A DNA stretch of 64,000 nt, taken from positions 21,925 through 85,924 of the forward strand of contig DASVTU010000038.1 of the NCBI GenBank assembly GCA_036387415.1, read 5' to 3'. Of the stretch, positions 8,356 to 18,100 are shown one piece after another. Origin of the DNA: DASVTU01 sp036387415. GTDB lineage: Bacteria > Acidobacteriota > Blastocatellia > Pyrinomonadales > Pyrinomonadaceae. Below the pieces are notes generated by a model. It worked only from the letters and a program-made list of their open reading frames with translations, ran no database searches and was not told the DNA's origin. Numbering within the stretch: the first letter of the stretch is position 1; every line of letters begins with the position of its first letter. The position numbers were made by a program, and so were the translations under genes.

Positions 8356-10167
8356 ATGTTCAAGCCCCCCTTCGAGCATGAATGTTCTTCGCTGGTGGAA
8401 ATCCTCCGCCAGCGAACTCTCCAACAGCCCGACACACTTCTCTACACATTTCTGCTCGACGGTGAAACAGAGGAAATTTCCTTCACCTATCAGCAACTAG
8501 ACCGACGCGCACGCGCCATCGCGGCCAGCCTGCAAGCTGTGAGTGCGTCAGGCGAACGCGCACTGTTGCTCTACCAGCCGAATCTTGAATACATCGCTGC
8601 TTTTTTTGGTTGCCTCTACGCCGGAGTTATCGCCGTCCCGGTTTACACGCCGCGTCTGAGCCGTCATCTATTTCGTCTCGAATCTATTATCCAGAACGCG
8701 CAAGCCACGCTCGCGCTGACGACGACGGGCACACTGTCTTTCGTCGAACGTCAATTCGATAGCGCGTCGGGTCTTGGCGCATTGCGCTGGCTGACGACGG
8801 ACAACATTGATGATGCTTTGGCGTCCGAGTGGCAGAGTCCGTCGCTCGGCAGTAGCACGTTAGCGTTTCTTCAGTACACTTCCGGCTCGACGGGCAAGCC
8901 CAAAGGCGTCGCTCTCACGCACGGCAACCTGCTGCACAACTGCGAATACGTCAAACGCTGTTTCGAGCACACGCCTCAAGCTTATGGCATCATCTGGACG
9001 CCTCCTTATCACGACATGGGACTCATCGGCGGCATTCTGCAACCGCTCTACAGCGGTTTTCCCATGACGTTGATGTCGCCTTTCTCGTTTCTACAACGCC
9101 CTGTCCGCTGGCTTCAAGCCATCACGCGCTACCGGGGCACGACGAGCGGCGGGCCAAATTTCGCCTACGAACTATGCGCGCAGAAGATTACGCCCGAACA
9201 AAAAGAGTCGTTGGACTTGAGCAGTTGGGATGTCGCTTTCTGTGGCGCAGAACCGACCCGCGCCGATACTTTGGAACGATTCGCCACCGCCTTTGAACCG
9301 TGCGGCTTCCGTCGGGAGGCGTTTTATTCGTGTTACGGCCTTGCCGAAGCGACTCTGATTGTCTCAGGAGGCAAGAAAGCCGCGCCTCCCGTCATTGCGC
9401 GCGTGGACGCGTCGGCGCTCGCTCACAATCGCGTGATAAAAGAGGACGCGCCCGTCGGGAGCAGCGAGGGTGTGCACACGCTTGTCGGTTGCGGTCAGAC
9501 ACTCTTAGACCAGCAGATTAAAATCGTTAATCCGCAAACGCTCAAAGAGTGTCGGCACGACGAGGTGGGGGAAATCTGGGTGATGGGCGCTAGTGTCGCG
9601 CGGGGCTACTGGAACAGTCCTGAAGAGAACGAGCACACTTTCGGAGCATATCTGGCGGATACTGGCGAAGGGCCGTTTCTACGCACGGGCGACCTCGGCT
9701 TCATGGACGATGGCGAGTTATTCGTGGCTGGCCGTCTCAAAGATTTAATTATTATCGGAGGACGCAATCTCCATCCGCAAGACATCGAATTGACCGTCGA
9801 ACAGAGCCACGCGTCGTTGCGTCATGGTTGTGGCGCGGCGTTTGGTATCGAACACGACGTTGAGGAAAAACTGGTGGTCGTTCATGAAGTTGAACGCCAT
9901 TTCCGCGACGTTGATATTAAAGACGTGAGTTTTTCGATTCGTCGCGCGGTGGTCGAGGAGCATCAGGCGCAGGTTCATAGCATCGTCCTGATTAAACACG
10001 GGAGCATTCCCAAAACATCCAGCGGCAAGATTCAGCGACACGCGTGTCGCGCCGCTTTTCTGTCCGGCACACTCGACGTGCTCGGCGGAATTAATCTTCA
10101 AGCTAACAGCGTCTATGGAGCAGCGGAGCGTCAATCCATTGCGGGTCGAGAGTTAATCAATAGTTGA
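8356..10167 (+). CDS. Fatty acyl-AMP ligase (FAAL), loads the lipid starter
   Basis: 603 residues from ATG 8356 (a GTG directly before it at 8353 is an alternative start). It belongs to the ANL superfamily: FLQYTSGSTGKPKGVALTHG (P-loop), YGLAEATLIVSGG, and GRLKDLIIIGGRNLHPQDIE near residue 470. The last motif, with PQDIE, is typical of long-chain FAALs rather than acyl-CoA ligases. A C-terminal KTSSGKIQR motif supplies the catalytic Lys. FAALs activate free fatty acids as acyl-AMP and pass them to an ACP in lipopeptide assembly. The neighbouring desaturases, the ACP at 12260 and the aminotransferase-containing synthase fit this role. It ends at 10167, 29 nt before the likely start of the first desaturase. 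Confidence 0.92.
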   Translation: MFKPPFEHECSSLVEILRQRTLQQPDTLLYTFLLDGETEEISFTYQQLDRRARAIAASLQAVSASGERALLLYQPNLEYIAAFFGCLYAGVIAVPVYTPRLSRHLFRLESIIQNAQATLALTTTGTLSFVERQFDSASGLGALRWLTTDNIDDALASEWQSPSLGSSTLAFLQYTSGSTGKPKGVALTHGNLLHNCEYVKRCFEHTPQAYGIIWTPPYHDMGLIGGILQPLYSGFPMTLMSPFSFLQRPVRWLQAITRYRGTTSGGPNFAYELCAQKITPEQKESLDLSSWDVAFCGAEPTRADTLERFATAFEPCGFRREAFYSCYGLAEATLIVSGGKKAAPPVIARVDASALAHNRVIKEDAPVGSSEGVHTLVGCGQTLLDQQIKIVNPQTLKECRHDEVGEIWVMGASVARGYWNSPEENEHTFGAYLADTGEGPFLRTGDLGFMDDGELFVAGRLKDLIIIGGRNLHPQDIELTVEQSHASLRHGCGAAFGIEHDVEEKLVVVHEVERHFRDVDIKDVSFSIRRAVVEEHQAQVHSIVLIKHGSIPKTSSGKIQRHACRAAFLSGTLDVLGGINLQANSVYGAAERQSIAGRELINS

Positions 10168-10196
10168 TAGTGGCGCGCGTGTTGAGGTTGTGCGGT

Positions 10197-11186
10197 ATGA
10201 ACGAGAGCGGTCTTAATTCACAGCGGCAATTCACTTCTGCGAACGCGGCGTTGCCTGCGCCCGGCGTGGCGTTAGCCAGCCCGCACGCGCGAAGGATGCA
10301 GCGCAGCATCACTCTCGTCGCCGTTATTATTCCCTTCCTCGGCTTCCTTGCGGTCGTTGCACTGCTCTGGGGTCGCAGCGTCGGGTTCCTCGAACTCGGA
10401 CTGTTGTTGCTGATGTACGTCCTGAGTGTCCTCGGTATCGAGGTCGGCTTCCATCGCTACTTTTCACACCACGCTTTCCAGGCACATCAAGCCGTCCGCG
10501 TCGCGCTCGCCATCCTCGGCTCGATGACCGTGCAGGGGCCGGTGCTTTTCTGGGTGGCGATTCACAGACGACATCACGCCTACAGCGACCAACCCGGCGA
10601 CCCTCATTCGCCACACTTACATGGCGACGGATTGGTCGGCACGTTGCGAGGTCTGTGGCACGCGCATGTCGGCTGGCTGTTCGCCTTTGAAAACACCGAC
10701 TGGGTTCGTTATGCGCCCGACCTCCTGCGCGATCCCGTTATCTTTCACATCAACCGACTCTATCCGCTCTGGGTCTCGCTCGGACTCTTGCTTCCGACAG
10801 TGTTGGGAGGGTTGCTGACGATGACGTGGACGGGCGCGCTCTATGGTCTGTTGTGGGGCGGGCTGGCGCGGATTTTTCTTGTGCATCATTCGATTTGGAG
10901 CGTCAATTCCCTGTGTCACTGCTTCGGCTCGCGCACCTTCCAGAGCAAGGATCAAAGCACGAACAACGTCTGGTTGGCGCCGATTTCGCTCGGCGGCTCA
11001 TGGCACAACAATCACCATGCCTTTCCGGGTTCGGCGCGCAACGGATTCGCGTGGTGGCAGATAGACCCTTCTGGATGGTTTATTAGAATCCTCGAACTAC
11101 TGGGACTCGCGTGGGACGTGAAAGCCCCTTCGAGCGACATGATTGAAAAAGCCAAAAAGCGACCGGCGAGAGTGCGCGCGGCATGA
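10197..11186 (+). CDS. Membrane fatty acid desaturase (delta-9 acyl desaturase family), copy 1
   Basis: A di-iron membrane desaturase. Histidine boxes: GFHRYFSHHAFQAH (box 1), HRRHHAYSDQPGDPHSP (box 2) and SWHNNHHAFP (box 3). Hydrophobic pairs lie at about residues 35-85 and 180-230, the expected four-helix topology. The frame is open from TTG 10164, which overlaps the FAAL stop. I prefer ATG 10197 because GAGG lies 9 nt upstream. It inserts a double bond into an acyl-CoA or acyl-ACP. Inside a FAAL/PKS/NRPS operon it probably acts on the lipid tail, as proposed for unsaturated beta-amino-acyl lipopeptides; this is inference. It is clearly paralogous to the next gene. Confidence 0.9.
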   Translation: MNESGLNSQRQFTSANAALPAPGVALASPHARRMQRSITLVAVIIPFLGFLAVVALLWGRSVGFLELGLLLLMYVLSVLGIEVGFHRYFSHHAFQAHQAVRVALAILGSMTVQGPVLFWVAIHRRHHAYSDQPGDPHSPHLHGDGLVGTLRGLWHAHVGWLFAFENTDWVRYAPDLLRDPVIFHINRLYPLWVSLGLLLPTVLGGLLTMTWTGALYGLLWGGLARIFLVHHSIWSVNSLCHCFGSRTFQSKDQSTNNVWLAPISLGGSWHNNHHAFPGSARNGFAWWQIDPSGWFIRILELLGLAWDVKAPSSDMIEKAKKRPARVRAA

Positions 11187-11220
11187 AAGCGTGGTGATTC
11201 AACGGACGGAGAGTGAGATT

Positions 11221-12249
11221 ATGAGTAAGACAAGCCCTTATATTTACCAGTCAAACTTGTCGGGCGTCGCAGACGACGAGCCCGTACGTGCGTTTGACGA
11301 ACATCCCGTACATGAAGGCGTCAAGCACTCGACCGACCTCCCCATCGCCACCAAAGTCAGCCCTTTCGCGCGCCGTCTACAGCGCAGCATCGCCTTCGGC
11401 GTGGTCTTTATTCCGTTTGTCGGATTCATCGTCGCAATGCTTCTGGGGTGGAAGTATGGCTTCGGTTATATCGAAGTTGGACTGTTCGTCGGCATGTACA
11501 TCTTCACGATAGGCGGCGTCACCGTCGGCTACCATCGCCATTTCGCCCATCGCGCCTTCAAGACCAGTAGCCGCATGCGCGTCATTCTCGCCATCATCGG
11601 TTCGATGACGGCGCAGGGGCCGATAGTCTTCTGGGTCGCGGTGCATCGCCGTCACCACGTCTACAGCGACCAACCAGAAGACCCACATTCGCCCAATCTA
11701 CATGGCAGTGGTTTGAAGGGTACGCTGCGCGGGCTATGGCACGGCCACATCGGTTGGATGTTTTCCGATGAACAGACGAGTTGGATTAAGTTTGCCCGCG
11801 ACATCCTTCAAGACCGCGCGCTTTTTCGGATTCATCAACAATATTTCCTCTGGCTCGGAGTGGGACTCGCCATCCCCACCGTGCTCGGTGGGCTTTTGTA
11901 CGGGTCTTTGACGGGAGCCTTCTACGGTTTCCTGTGGGGCGGACTGGTTCGTATCTTTTGCGTGAATCAGGCCATGTGGTGCGTCGGTTCTATCTGTCAT
12001 TATTTCGGCAACAGGCCGTATCAGACCTACGATTACAGCGGTAATATCTGGTGGGTCGCTTTTATTAGCTTCGGCGAAGGGCTTCAGAATAATCATCACG
12101 CTTTTCCTAATTCTGCCCGACACGGCTTAGCATGGTGGCAGCCTGATTTCAGCGGTTTGATTATTACCGCGTTGGAGGCCATCGGCCTTATCTGGGATGT
12201 CAGACACCCTTCGGAGCGAGCGATGCTAGCCGCGCGAAGAACTACATAA
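11221..12249 (+). CDS. Membrane fatty acid desaturase (delta-9 acyl desaturase family), copy 2
   Basis: 342 residues from ATG 11221, which has GGAG about 10 nt upstream. The frame extends upstream to a TTG at 11143 inside the previous gene, which is less likely. Histidine boxes: GYHRHFAHRAFK, HRRHHVYSDQPEDPHSP and LQNNHHAFPNSARHG. Box 1 has HR where copy 1 has HH, and box 3 has LQNN where copy 1 has SWHNN, so one histidine of the third box differs. The shared order, sizes and motifs show a tandem duplication. The substitutions may mean altered regiospecificity or partial loss of function. It is followed by the ACP gene after 10 nt, so one operon. Confidence 0.9.
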   Translation: MSKTSPYIYQSNLSGVADDEPVRAFDEHPVHEGVKHSTDLPIATKVSPFARRLQRSIAFGVVFIPFVGFIVAMLLGWKYGFGYIEVGLFVGMYIFTIGGVTVGYHRHFAHRAFKTSSRMRVILAIIGSMTAQGPIVFWVAVHRRHHVYSDQPEDPHSPNLHGSGLKGTLRGLWHGHIGWMFSDEQTSWIKFARDILQDRALFRIHQQYFLWLGVGLAIPTVLGGLLYGSLTGAFYGFLWGGLVRIFCVNQAMWCVGSICHYFGNRPYQTYDYSGNIWWVAFISFGEGLQNNHHAFPNSARHGLAWWQPDFSGLIITALEAIGLIWDVRHPSERAMLAARRTT

Positions 12250-12259
12250 GGAACTTAAT

Positions 12260-12625
12260 ATGAGTGAAGGGCTTCCTAAAGACACCAAGCCTCATGGTCT
12301 CATCGAGCGAGTGACGCGTCTGTTTCCCGGCAGAAAGGCCGAGGAGACAGACGCGCCTGCGTCGTCTCCAGCAGACTCCGAGCAGATACAGGCGTGGCTC
12401 GTCGCCAAACTTTCTCAGCAACTCGGAATCAGCGCCGATGAAATGAACATCCGTGAACCACTCGCTAGTTACGGACTCGATTCGAGGACGGCTATCTCAC
12501 TCTCCGGCGACCTGGAAAACTGGCTCGGACGCAAGCTCTCGCCCACACTTGTCTGGGATTATCCCACCATCGAGGCGATTGCCGACCATCTCGCCAACAA
12601 TTCCGACGCTTCGCCCATATCATAA
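12260..12625 (+). CDS. Stand-alone acyl carrier protein for the lipid starter
   Basis: 121 residues. A charged N-terminal extension of about 40 residues precedes a normal carrier fold. The phosphopantetheine site is YGLDSRTAISL (Ser near residue 75), followed by the typical PKS ACP sequence NWLGRKLSPTLVWDYPTIEA. It lies between the desaturases and the stand-alone KS and most likely receives the acyl-AMP made by the FAAL. Its carrier domain closely resembles the one at the N-terminus of the giant synthase at 15113 (shared NWLGR..SPTL..DYPTI), suggesting duplication of a KS-ACP unit. Confidence 0.9.
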   Translation: MSEGLPKDTKPHGLIERVTRLFPGRKAEETDAPASSPADSEQIQAWLVAKLSQQLGISADEMNIREPLASYGLDSRTAISLSGDLENWLGRKLSPTLVWDYPTIEAIADHLANNSDASPIS

Positions 12626-12649
12626 ACACGACTGATAGGAGCAATGCTG

Positions 12650-14482
12650 ATGGAACCGATAGCGATTATCGGGGCGAGTTGTCGTCTTCCGGGTGCGCCC
12701 AACATCGACGCGTTTTGGCAGATGCTTCGTCGCGGAGGGAACGCCGTGACGGAAGTTCCGCCGGGGCGTTGGGATGCACGCGCCGTCTCCGACTCGCAAA
12801 CCGACGAACGCCGCAACACGACGATGCGTTGGGGCGGCTTTCTCGAACGCGTTGACGAGTTTGATGCAACGTTCTTCGGCATCTCGCCCGCCGAAGCCTC
12901 GACGCTCGACCCGCAGCAGAGACTCCTGTTGGAAACCGCTTGGGAGGCTTTAGAGGATGCGGGGCAGACCGTCGAACAACTGGCGACGGCGAGAACCGGC
13001 GTTTTCGTCGGCATCGGGCCGGGCGATTACGGACGCCTCGCACTCAAAGACCTCAAACGGATTGAGTCGCATACCAACACCGGCAACTTCATCTCCATCG
13101 CCGCCAATCGTATCTCCTACGTCTTGGACCTTCACGGGCCGAGCATTGCCCTCGATACTGCTTGCTCCTCGTCGCTCGTCGCAGTTCATCTCGCCTGTCA
13201 AAGTCTCTCGACCGAAGAGTGTGAGGTGGCTCTCGCGGGCGGCGTCAATGTCATCCTGTCGCCTGACTTGGGCGTCGGTCTTAGCCAGTCCGGCGCACTC
13301 TCGTCCGACGGGCAATGCAAGGCTTTCGACGCGCATGCGGACGGTTATGTGCGGAGCGAAGGCGTCGGTCTTGTCATTCTCAAGCCGCTCGCACGCGCTC
13401 TCGCCGACGCTGACCCGATTTATGCCGTGATACGTGGCAGCGCCGTTAATCAAAACGGTCGCACCAATGGCCTGACGGCTCCGAGCCGACGTTTTCAGGA
13501 GGCCGTCTTGAGAGATGCCTGTCGGAGCGCCGGAGTGTCGCCCGCGCAAGTTCAATACGTCGAGGCACACGCCAGCAGCACATTATTAGGCGACTTGATT
13601 GAGGCCGAGGCGCTGAGCGCGGTCTACGGCGCGGCGCGTCCGGCGGGGAGTTTATGTCTCATCGGTTCAGCCAAAACAAATCTCGGACATCTTGAAACGG
13701 CTTCCGGCATCACGTCTCTCATCAAGACCGCCCTCGCGCTCAAGCACCGCGAGATTCCGCCGAGCCTCCACTTCAAAGAGCCAAATCCGCATATTCCTTT
13801 CGACAATTATCGCTTGAAGGTTCAAACCACTCTCGGCGCGTGGCCGGAATCTCGCTCGCCCGCGATGGCTGCCGTGAGCGCCTTCGGACTCGGCGGAACC
13901 AACGCCCACATGATACTTGAGGAGTCTCCGCGCCATGCTGCAACCGAGACGACGCACGTCGTGCGCGGCGACAATCAGGCTTTCTTTCTGCCACTTTCTG
14001 CGCGCACCCAAACCGCGCTCCATTCGCTCGCCCGCGCCTATCTTCATTTTCTGACGGAAGAAGTGAACGCCGATACCTTTTCGCTCGGAGACATGTGCTA
14101 CACCGCCAGTCTCAGAAGAAGCCATCACGACTATCGCGCATCCTTTGTCTTTCATTCGTTGCCGGAACTGCGAGCGCAACTCGCCGCGTATCTTCAAGGC
14201 GAGTTGCCGGACGGCGTGGCTGCCGGACGCAGACCCACCACCGTCCGCCAGCATCAATTAAACAACCGTGACACCACCACAGCCGGACTTTCATCCGCAC
14301 TTGACGAAGAAGCGCAGAAAACTTCTCCAATGGCATCTCTCGGCAGAAGCTATGTGCTTGGCGGCAAGATAGATTGGCGCGAAATCTTCCCGCATGGTGG
14401 CCGATACTTACGGCTTCCCTCCTATCCGTGGCAACGACAACGACACTGGCTCAGCCCGGAGGACGATTCATCTTCCAACTAA
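12650..14482 (+). CDS. Stand-alone PKS ketosynthase with the acyltransferase deleted
   Basis: About 610 residues. ATG 12650 has AGGAG 8 nt upstream; an ATG at 12644 is also in frame but too close. The KS fold runs from about residue 1 to 425: IIGASCRLPGAPN, LDTACSSSLVAVHLACQSL (active Cys), EAHASSTLLGDLIE (catalytic His; the usual EAHGTGT is altered) and KTNLGHLETASGI (second His). After KS the protein has only a short linker and then jumps to GGRYLRLPSYPWQRQRHWL, the sequence that normally follows an AT domain. The whole AT is absent. Extension therefore needs malonyl loading by another AT, either the active one in the giant synthase or fatty-acid-synthase FabD. It probably performs the first elongation of the ACP-bound fatty acid. 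Confidence 0.9.
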   Translation: MEPIAIIGASCRLPGAPNIDAFWQMLRRGGNAVTEVPPGRWDARAVSDSQTDERRNTTMRWGGFLERVDEFDATFFGISPAEASTLDPQQRLLLETAWEALEDAGQTVEQLATARTGVFVGIGPGDYGRLALKDLKRIESHTNTGNFISIAANRISYVLDLHGPSIALDTACSSSLVAVHLACQSLSTEECEVALAGGVNVILSPDLGVGLSQSGALSSDGQCKAFDAHADGYVRSEGVGLVILKPLARALADADPIYAVIRGSAVNQNGRTNGLTAPSRRFQEAVLRDACRSAGVSPAQVQYVEAHASSTLLGDLIEAEALSAVYGAARPAGSLCLIGSAKTNLGHLETASGITSLIKTALALKHREIPPSLHFKEPNPHIPFDNYRLKVQTTLGAWPESRSPAMAAVSAFGLGGTNAHMILEESPRHAATETTHVVRGDNQAFFLPLSARTQTALHSLARAYLHFLTEEVNADTFSLGDMCYTASLRRSHHDYRASFVFHSLPELRAQLAAYLQGELPDGVAAGRRPTTVRQHQLNNRDTTTAGLSSALDEEAQKTSPMASLGRSYVLGGKIDWREIFPHGGRYLRLPSYPWQRQRHWLSPEDDSSSN

Positions 14483-15112
14483 CGTGCGCTACCTTGAAGC
14501 GTAGCTTCTCGATGCTGCTTGAGATGTCCACCGGAATTCTCAATCTTGTTGACAGCATGCACAGGCTAGTAATAATGTATGCAAGCGTTTTCAATGGTAT
14601 TTATGAGTAGGAAGATATGCAGGTTCTAAGCTTGGGATGCGTCCGTGAACCTAGCCACGCGGGGCTTGTGCATCTTTAGTTTTGGACAGAGATTCGACAG
14701 TCACACGGTTCGTCCTTGTATCTTCTCACTTTCTCAAAACATTAATCCAAAGCCTTCTTAACTCCTCGCAAACTCTTTCGCAGGGACAGCCGTTTTGAGC
14801 TAACCGGAGGGAACGGGGTGGACATTGTGAGTGTGTTCGACGGATGCCGGACTCGCCGGAGGCATCATGCGGCTGCTGCTTCAAGTTGAAGTTGAAGACC
14901 ACTTTCCTTTCGTCTCGAAATCAATCCAAAGAATTGCTCCGCACGATGCGTCGAGTAAATCAACGTACGACCTAATTGTTTTGTCTCCGAACGCAGACGG
15001 CTTCGCTCTACCCGTCGAGCGTTAAGTTCTGCGATGCATCGGCGACATCTTTTCAACGGCAATTCCGAAGGGGCGCGTATTCAAAAAGTCCCTTCAACGT
15101 GGAGATATTGAG
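14483..15112. other. Intergenic region between the KS gene and the giant synthase
   Basis: No supported gene; short frames on either strand (14831-15025 plus, 14865-15062 minus) have no recognisable content. It contains the promoter listed at 14549-14576. A break this long inside a biosynthetic operon is odd and may reflect the insertion or duplication that produced the KS/ACP repeat. Confidence 0.4.
14549..14576 (+). promoter_or_regulatory. Sigma-70-like promoter upstream of the giant PKS/NRPS gene
   Basis: A perfect TTGACA (14549-14554), a 16-nt spacer and AATAAT (14571-14576). The predicted start is near 14583, giving a leader of about 530 nt before GTG 15113. It would let the synthase genes be transcribed separately from the loading genes. 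Confidence 0.5.
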
Positions 15113-18100
15113 GTGAATCGTAGCGTCGTGCATGGCTCTAGTTCGCAGGAGACGAGCGCGGGTAGACCGCCGGGAGCGAGCACGATACGCGATTGGATGC
15201 TCGCGCGTCTGGCGGAGTTGAGAGGGGCGTCTCCTGCGGAGTTCGACATCTATGCGCCGTTTGCCGACCTCGGTTTGAAGTCGCGCGAAGTGGTGGCGAT
15301 GGCGAGCGAGTTGGGAAACTGGTTGGGGCGTCCCGTCTCGCCCACACTCGCCTACGACTACCCGACGATTGACGCGCTAGCACAGTTTCTCGGCGGCGTA
15401 GCAGCCGAAGATGAAGAAGAAAATGCGCCCACGATTGAGCCATCGAAGTTTGATACAGAGCCGATAGCCGTCATCGGCATGGGTTGTCGTTTTCCGGGCG
15501 CGGCTGAACCGGCTTCGTTCTGGCGACTCCTGCGAGGAGGAGTTGACGCCATCACCAAAGTACCGTCCGGGCGTTGGGACGACTCATCAACACCCGCGCC
15601 GCGCAGCGAGGCGGTTAAGTGGGGCGGCTTTCTCTCAGACGTTGACCTGTTCGACGAGCGTTTCTTCGGCATCTCGCCGCGCGAGGCGCGGATGATGGAT
15701 CCGCAACAACGCCTCGTCCTCGAAGTCGCTTGGGAAGCATTGGAAGCCGCCGGACACGCGCCGCACCGCCTCGCAACGAGCCACACGGGCGTCTGGCTCG
15801 GACTAAGCACAAACGACTACGCACTCCTCCGCCTCGAACATCACAGCGCACCCGACCCCTACGCCGCCACCGGAAATTCACACAGCATCGCGGCCAACCG
15901 TCTCTCGTACCTGCTCGACCTGCGAGGGCCGAGTGTGGCGGTTGATACGGCCTGTTCGTCGTCGTTGGTCGCCGTGCACATGGCGTGTCAGAGTCTCCGT
16001 ACGGGCGAATGCGAACTCGCTCTGGCGGGCGGGGTGAATTTGATGCTCTCGCCCGTACTGACTCATTCACTGAACGAGGCGGGCATGCTCTCCATCGACG
16101 GTCGTTGCAAGACCTTCGACGCACGCGCCAACGGTTACGTGCGCGGCGAAGGTTGCGGCATCGTCGTGCTCAAGCGACTGAGCGACGCCACGCGTGACGG
16201 CGATTTGATACTCGCGTTGGTGCGTGGGTCTGCCGTCAATCAAGACGGTGGAAGCAACGGCCTCTCCGCGCCCAACGGTTTAGCGCAACAGGCCGTTATC
16301 CGTCGCGCACTCGCCAACGCCGGAGTCGCGCCCGGTGAAATCGGTTATTTTGAAGCGCACGGCACGGGAACTTCGCTCGGCGACCCTATCGAATTCTCCG
16401 CGCTCTCCTCCGTCCTCGCAGAGCGGCGCGCAGCGCAACGCACATGCTTCATCGGCTCTGTCAAAACCAACATCGGCCATCTGGAAGCGGCAGCCGGAAT
16501 CGCTGGTTTCATCAAAACGGTGCTCAGCCTCTACCACGGCGAGATTCCTCCGCACTTACATCTGCAAAATCTGAATCCACAAATTTCGATGGAGAGCACG
16601 CCGTTTGTTATTCCCACTGCGGTTGAATCGTGGCAGGAAGATGCGCCGGAACGACTCGCGGGCGTCAGTTCATTCGGATTCGGCGGCACGAATGCCCACG
16701 TCGTCTTGAGCAAGCCGCCTCACACGGCGCCGACCAAAAACGACTCCGAACGTCCGTCGCACATCTTCACCATCTCGGCCAAGACCGATACCGCCCTGCG
16801 TGCACTGGCCGGACGTTATACCGAGTTTCTTTCGTCCTGTTCCGATAGTTCGCTCGCAGACACCTGCTTCACGGCGAACACGGGACGCTCCCATTTCGCC
16901 AAACGACTTGCGGTTGTGGCAACGAGCGTGAGCGACCTGCGACAAAAACTCGTCGCCTTCGTCGCCGGAGAGAGGAGCGGCGTCGTGTCGGGTCAGGCGG
17001 GCAAAAATCCTCGCCTCGCGTTCGTCTTCGGCAACGAATTGCCATTCAACGTCGAGCAGGCGCGTCTGTGCTACGAATCGTTTCCGGCCTTCCGTCAGGC
17101 CGTGTCTAAATGCAGCGGGGTTGCCGAGGCTCAACTCTTACAACCTCTGTTGACCGCCCTCAACCGCGACAGCGTGCCGACGAACGACGACGCTCCCACG
17201 TCTCAACGCGTCACACTTCTCACTTTCCAATTCGCGCTCGCGGAGTTGTGGCGGAGTTGGGGCATCGTGCCGGAGACGGTGCTCAGCTATGGCGGCGGCG
17301 TCTACGCTGCGGCTGTGGCGGCAGGCTCGCTCGGACTCGCAGAGGCGTTTGCTCTCTGCGCTCAAAGGCCTGTTGAAGTCAAACTCCGTGAACTCCAAAC
17401 CGACATGGTTTGCCCGCACAGCGGTCGCCTGTGGCCGAAGGCGACGCTTCCTGATTTAGACTTCGCGAGCATCAGCGAAAGTGACCGCGAGATTAACGAC
17501 GACGCGCGACGCACACTCGTCGAGCAACGTCACGACACGATTATCGTCTTCGGTTCAGATGTAGCCGCGCAGTTGAATGATACGAGTTCGGCAGTTGCCG
17601 ATGAGATGCAGACGTTCGGGCGTCTCCCGTTGTTGACTGACGGCGACGAAGATTTAGAGGGACTGCTTGACAGTCTCGCGCACATTTATGTCAAAGGCTT
17701 CGACGTTGATTGGTTTGGATTTGACAGCGGCTTCGCGCGTCGTCGTCAGATTTTGCCGACCTATCCGTTTGAACGTCGTCGGCATTGGATAGAGGGAGAA
17801 GAAAGCATGGCGGAAAGTGTAAAAGAGACGGAACCGCAGGAGGTGGACAGGCGTGCGGAGATTCTCAAGCATCTGGTTCAAACTACCGCCACGCTTCTCG
17901 GCACCATCCCGTCCGAAGTTGACCCGCAGACCCCGTTCCTTGAGATGGGCGCTGACTCCATCATTCTCCTTCACGCGGGTCATGTGATTGAAGACACTTA
18001 CAAAGTCAGCATTTCTATCCGGCAACTATTCGAGGATTTGACCACGCTCGACGCCATCGCCACCTATATCGTCGGGCAGTTGCCGCTGACAGCTTCCGTC

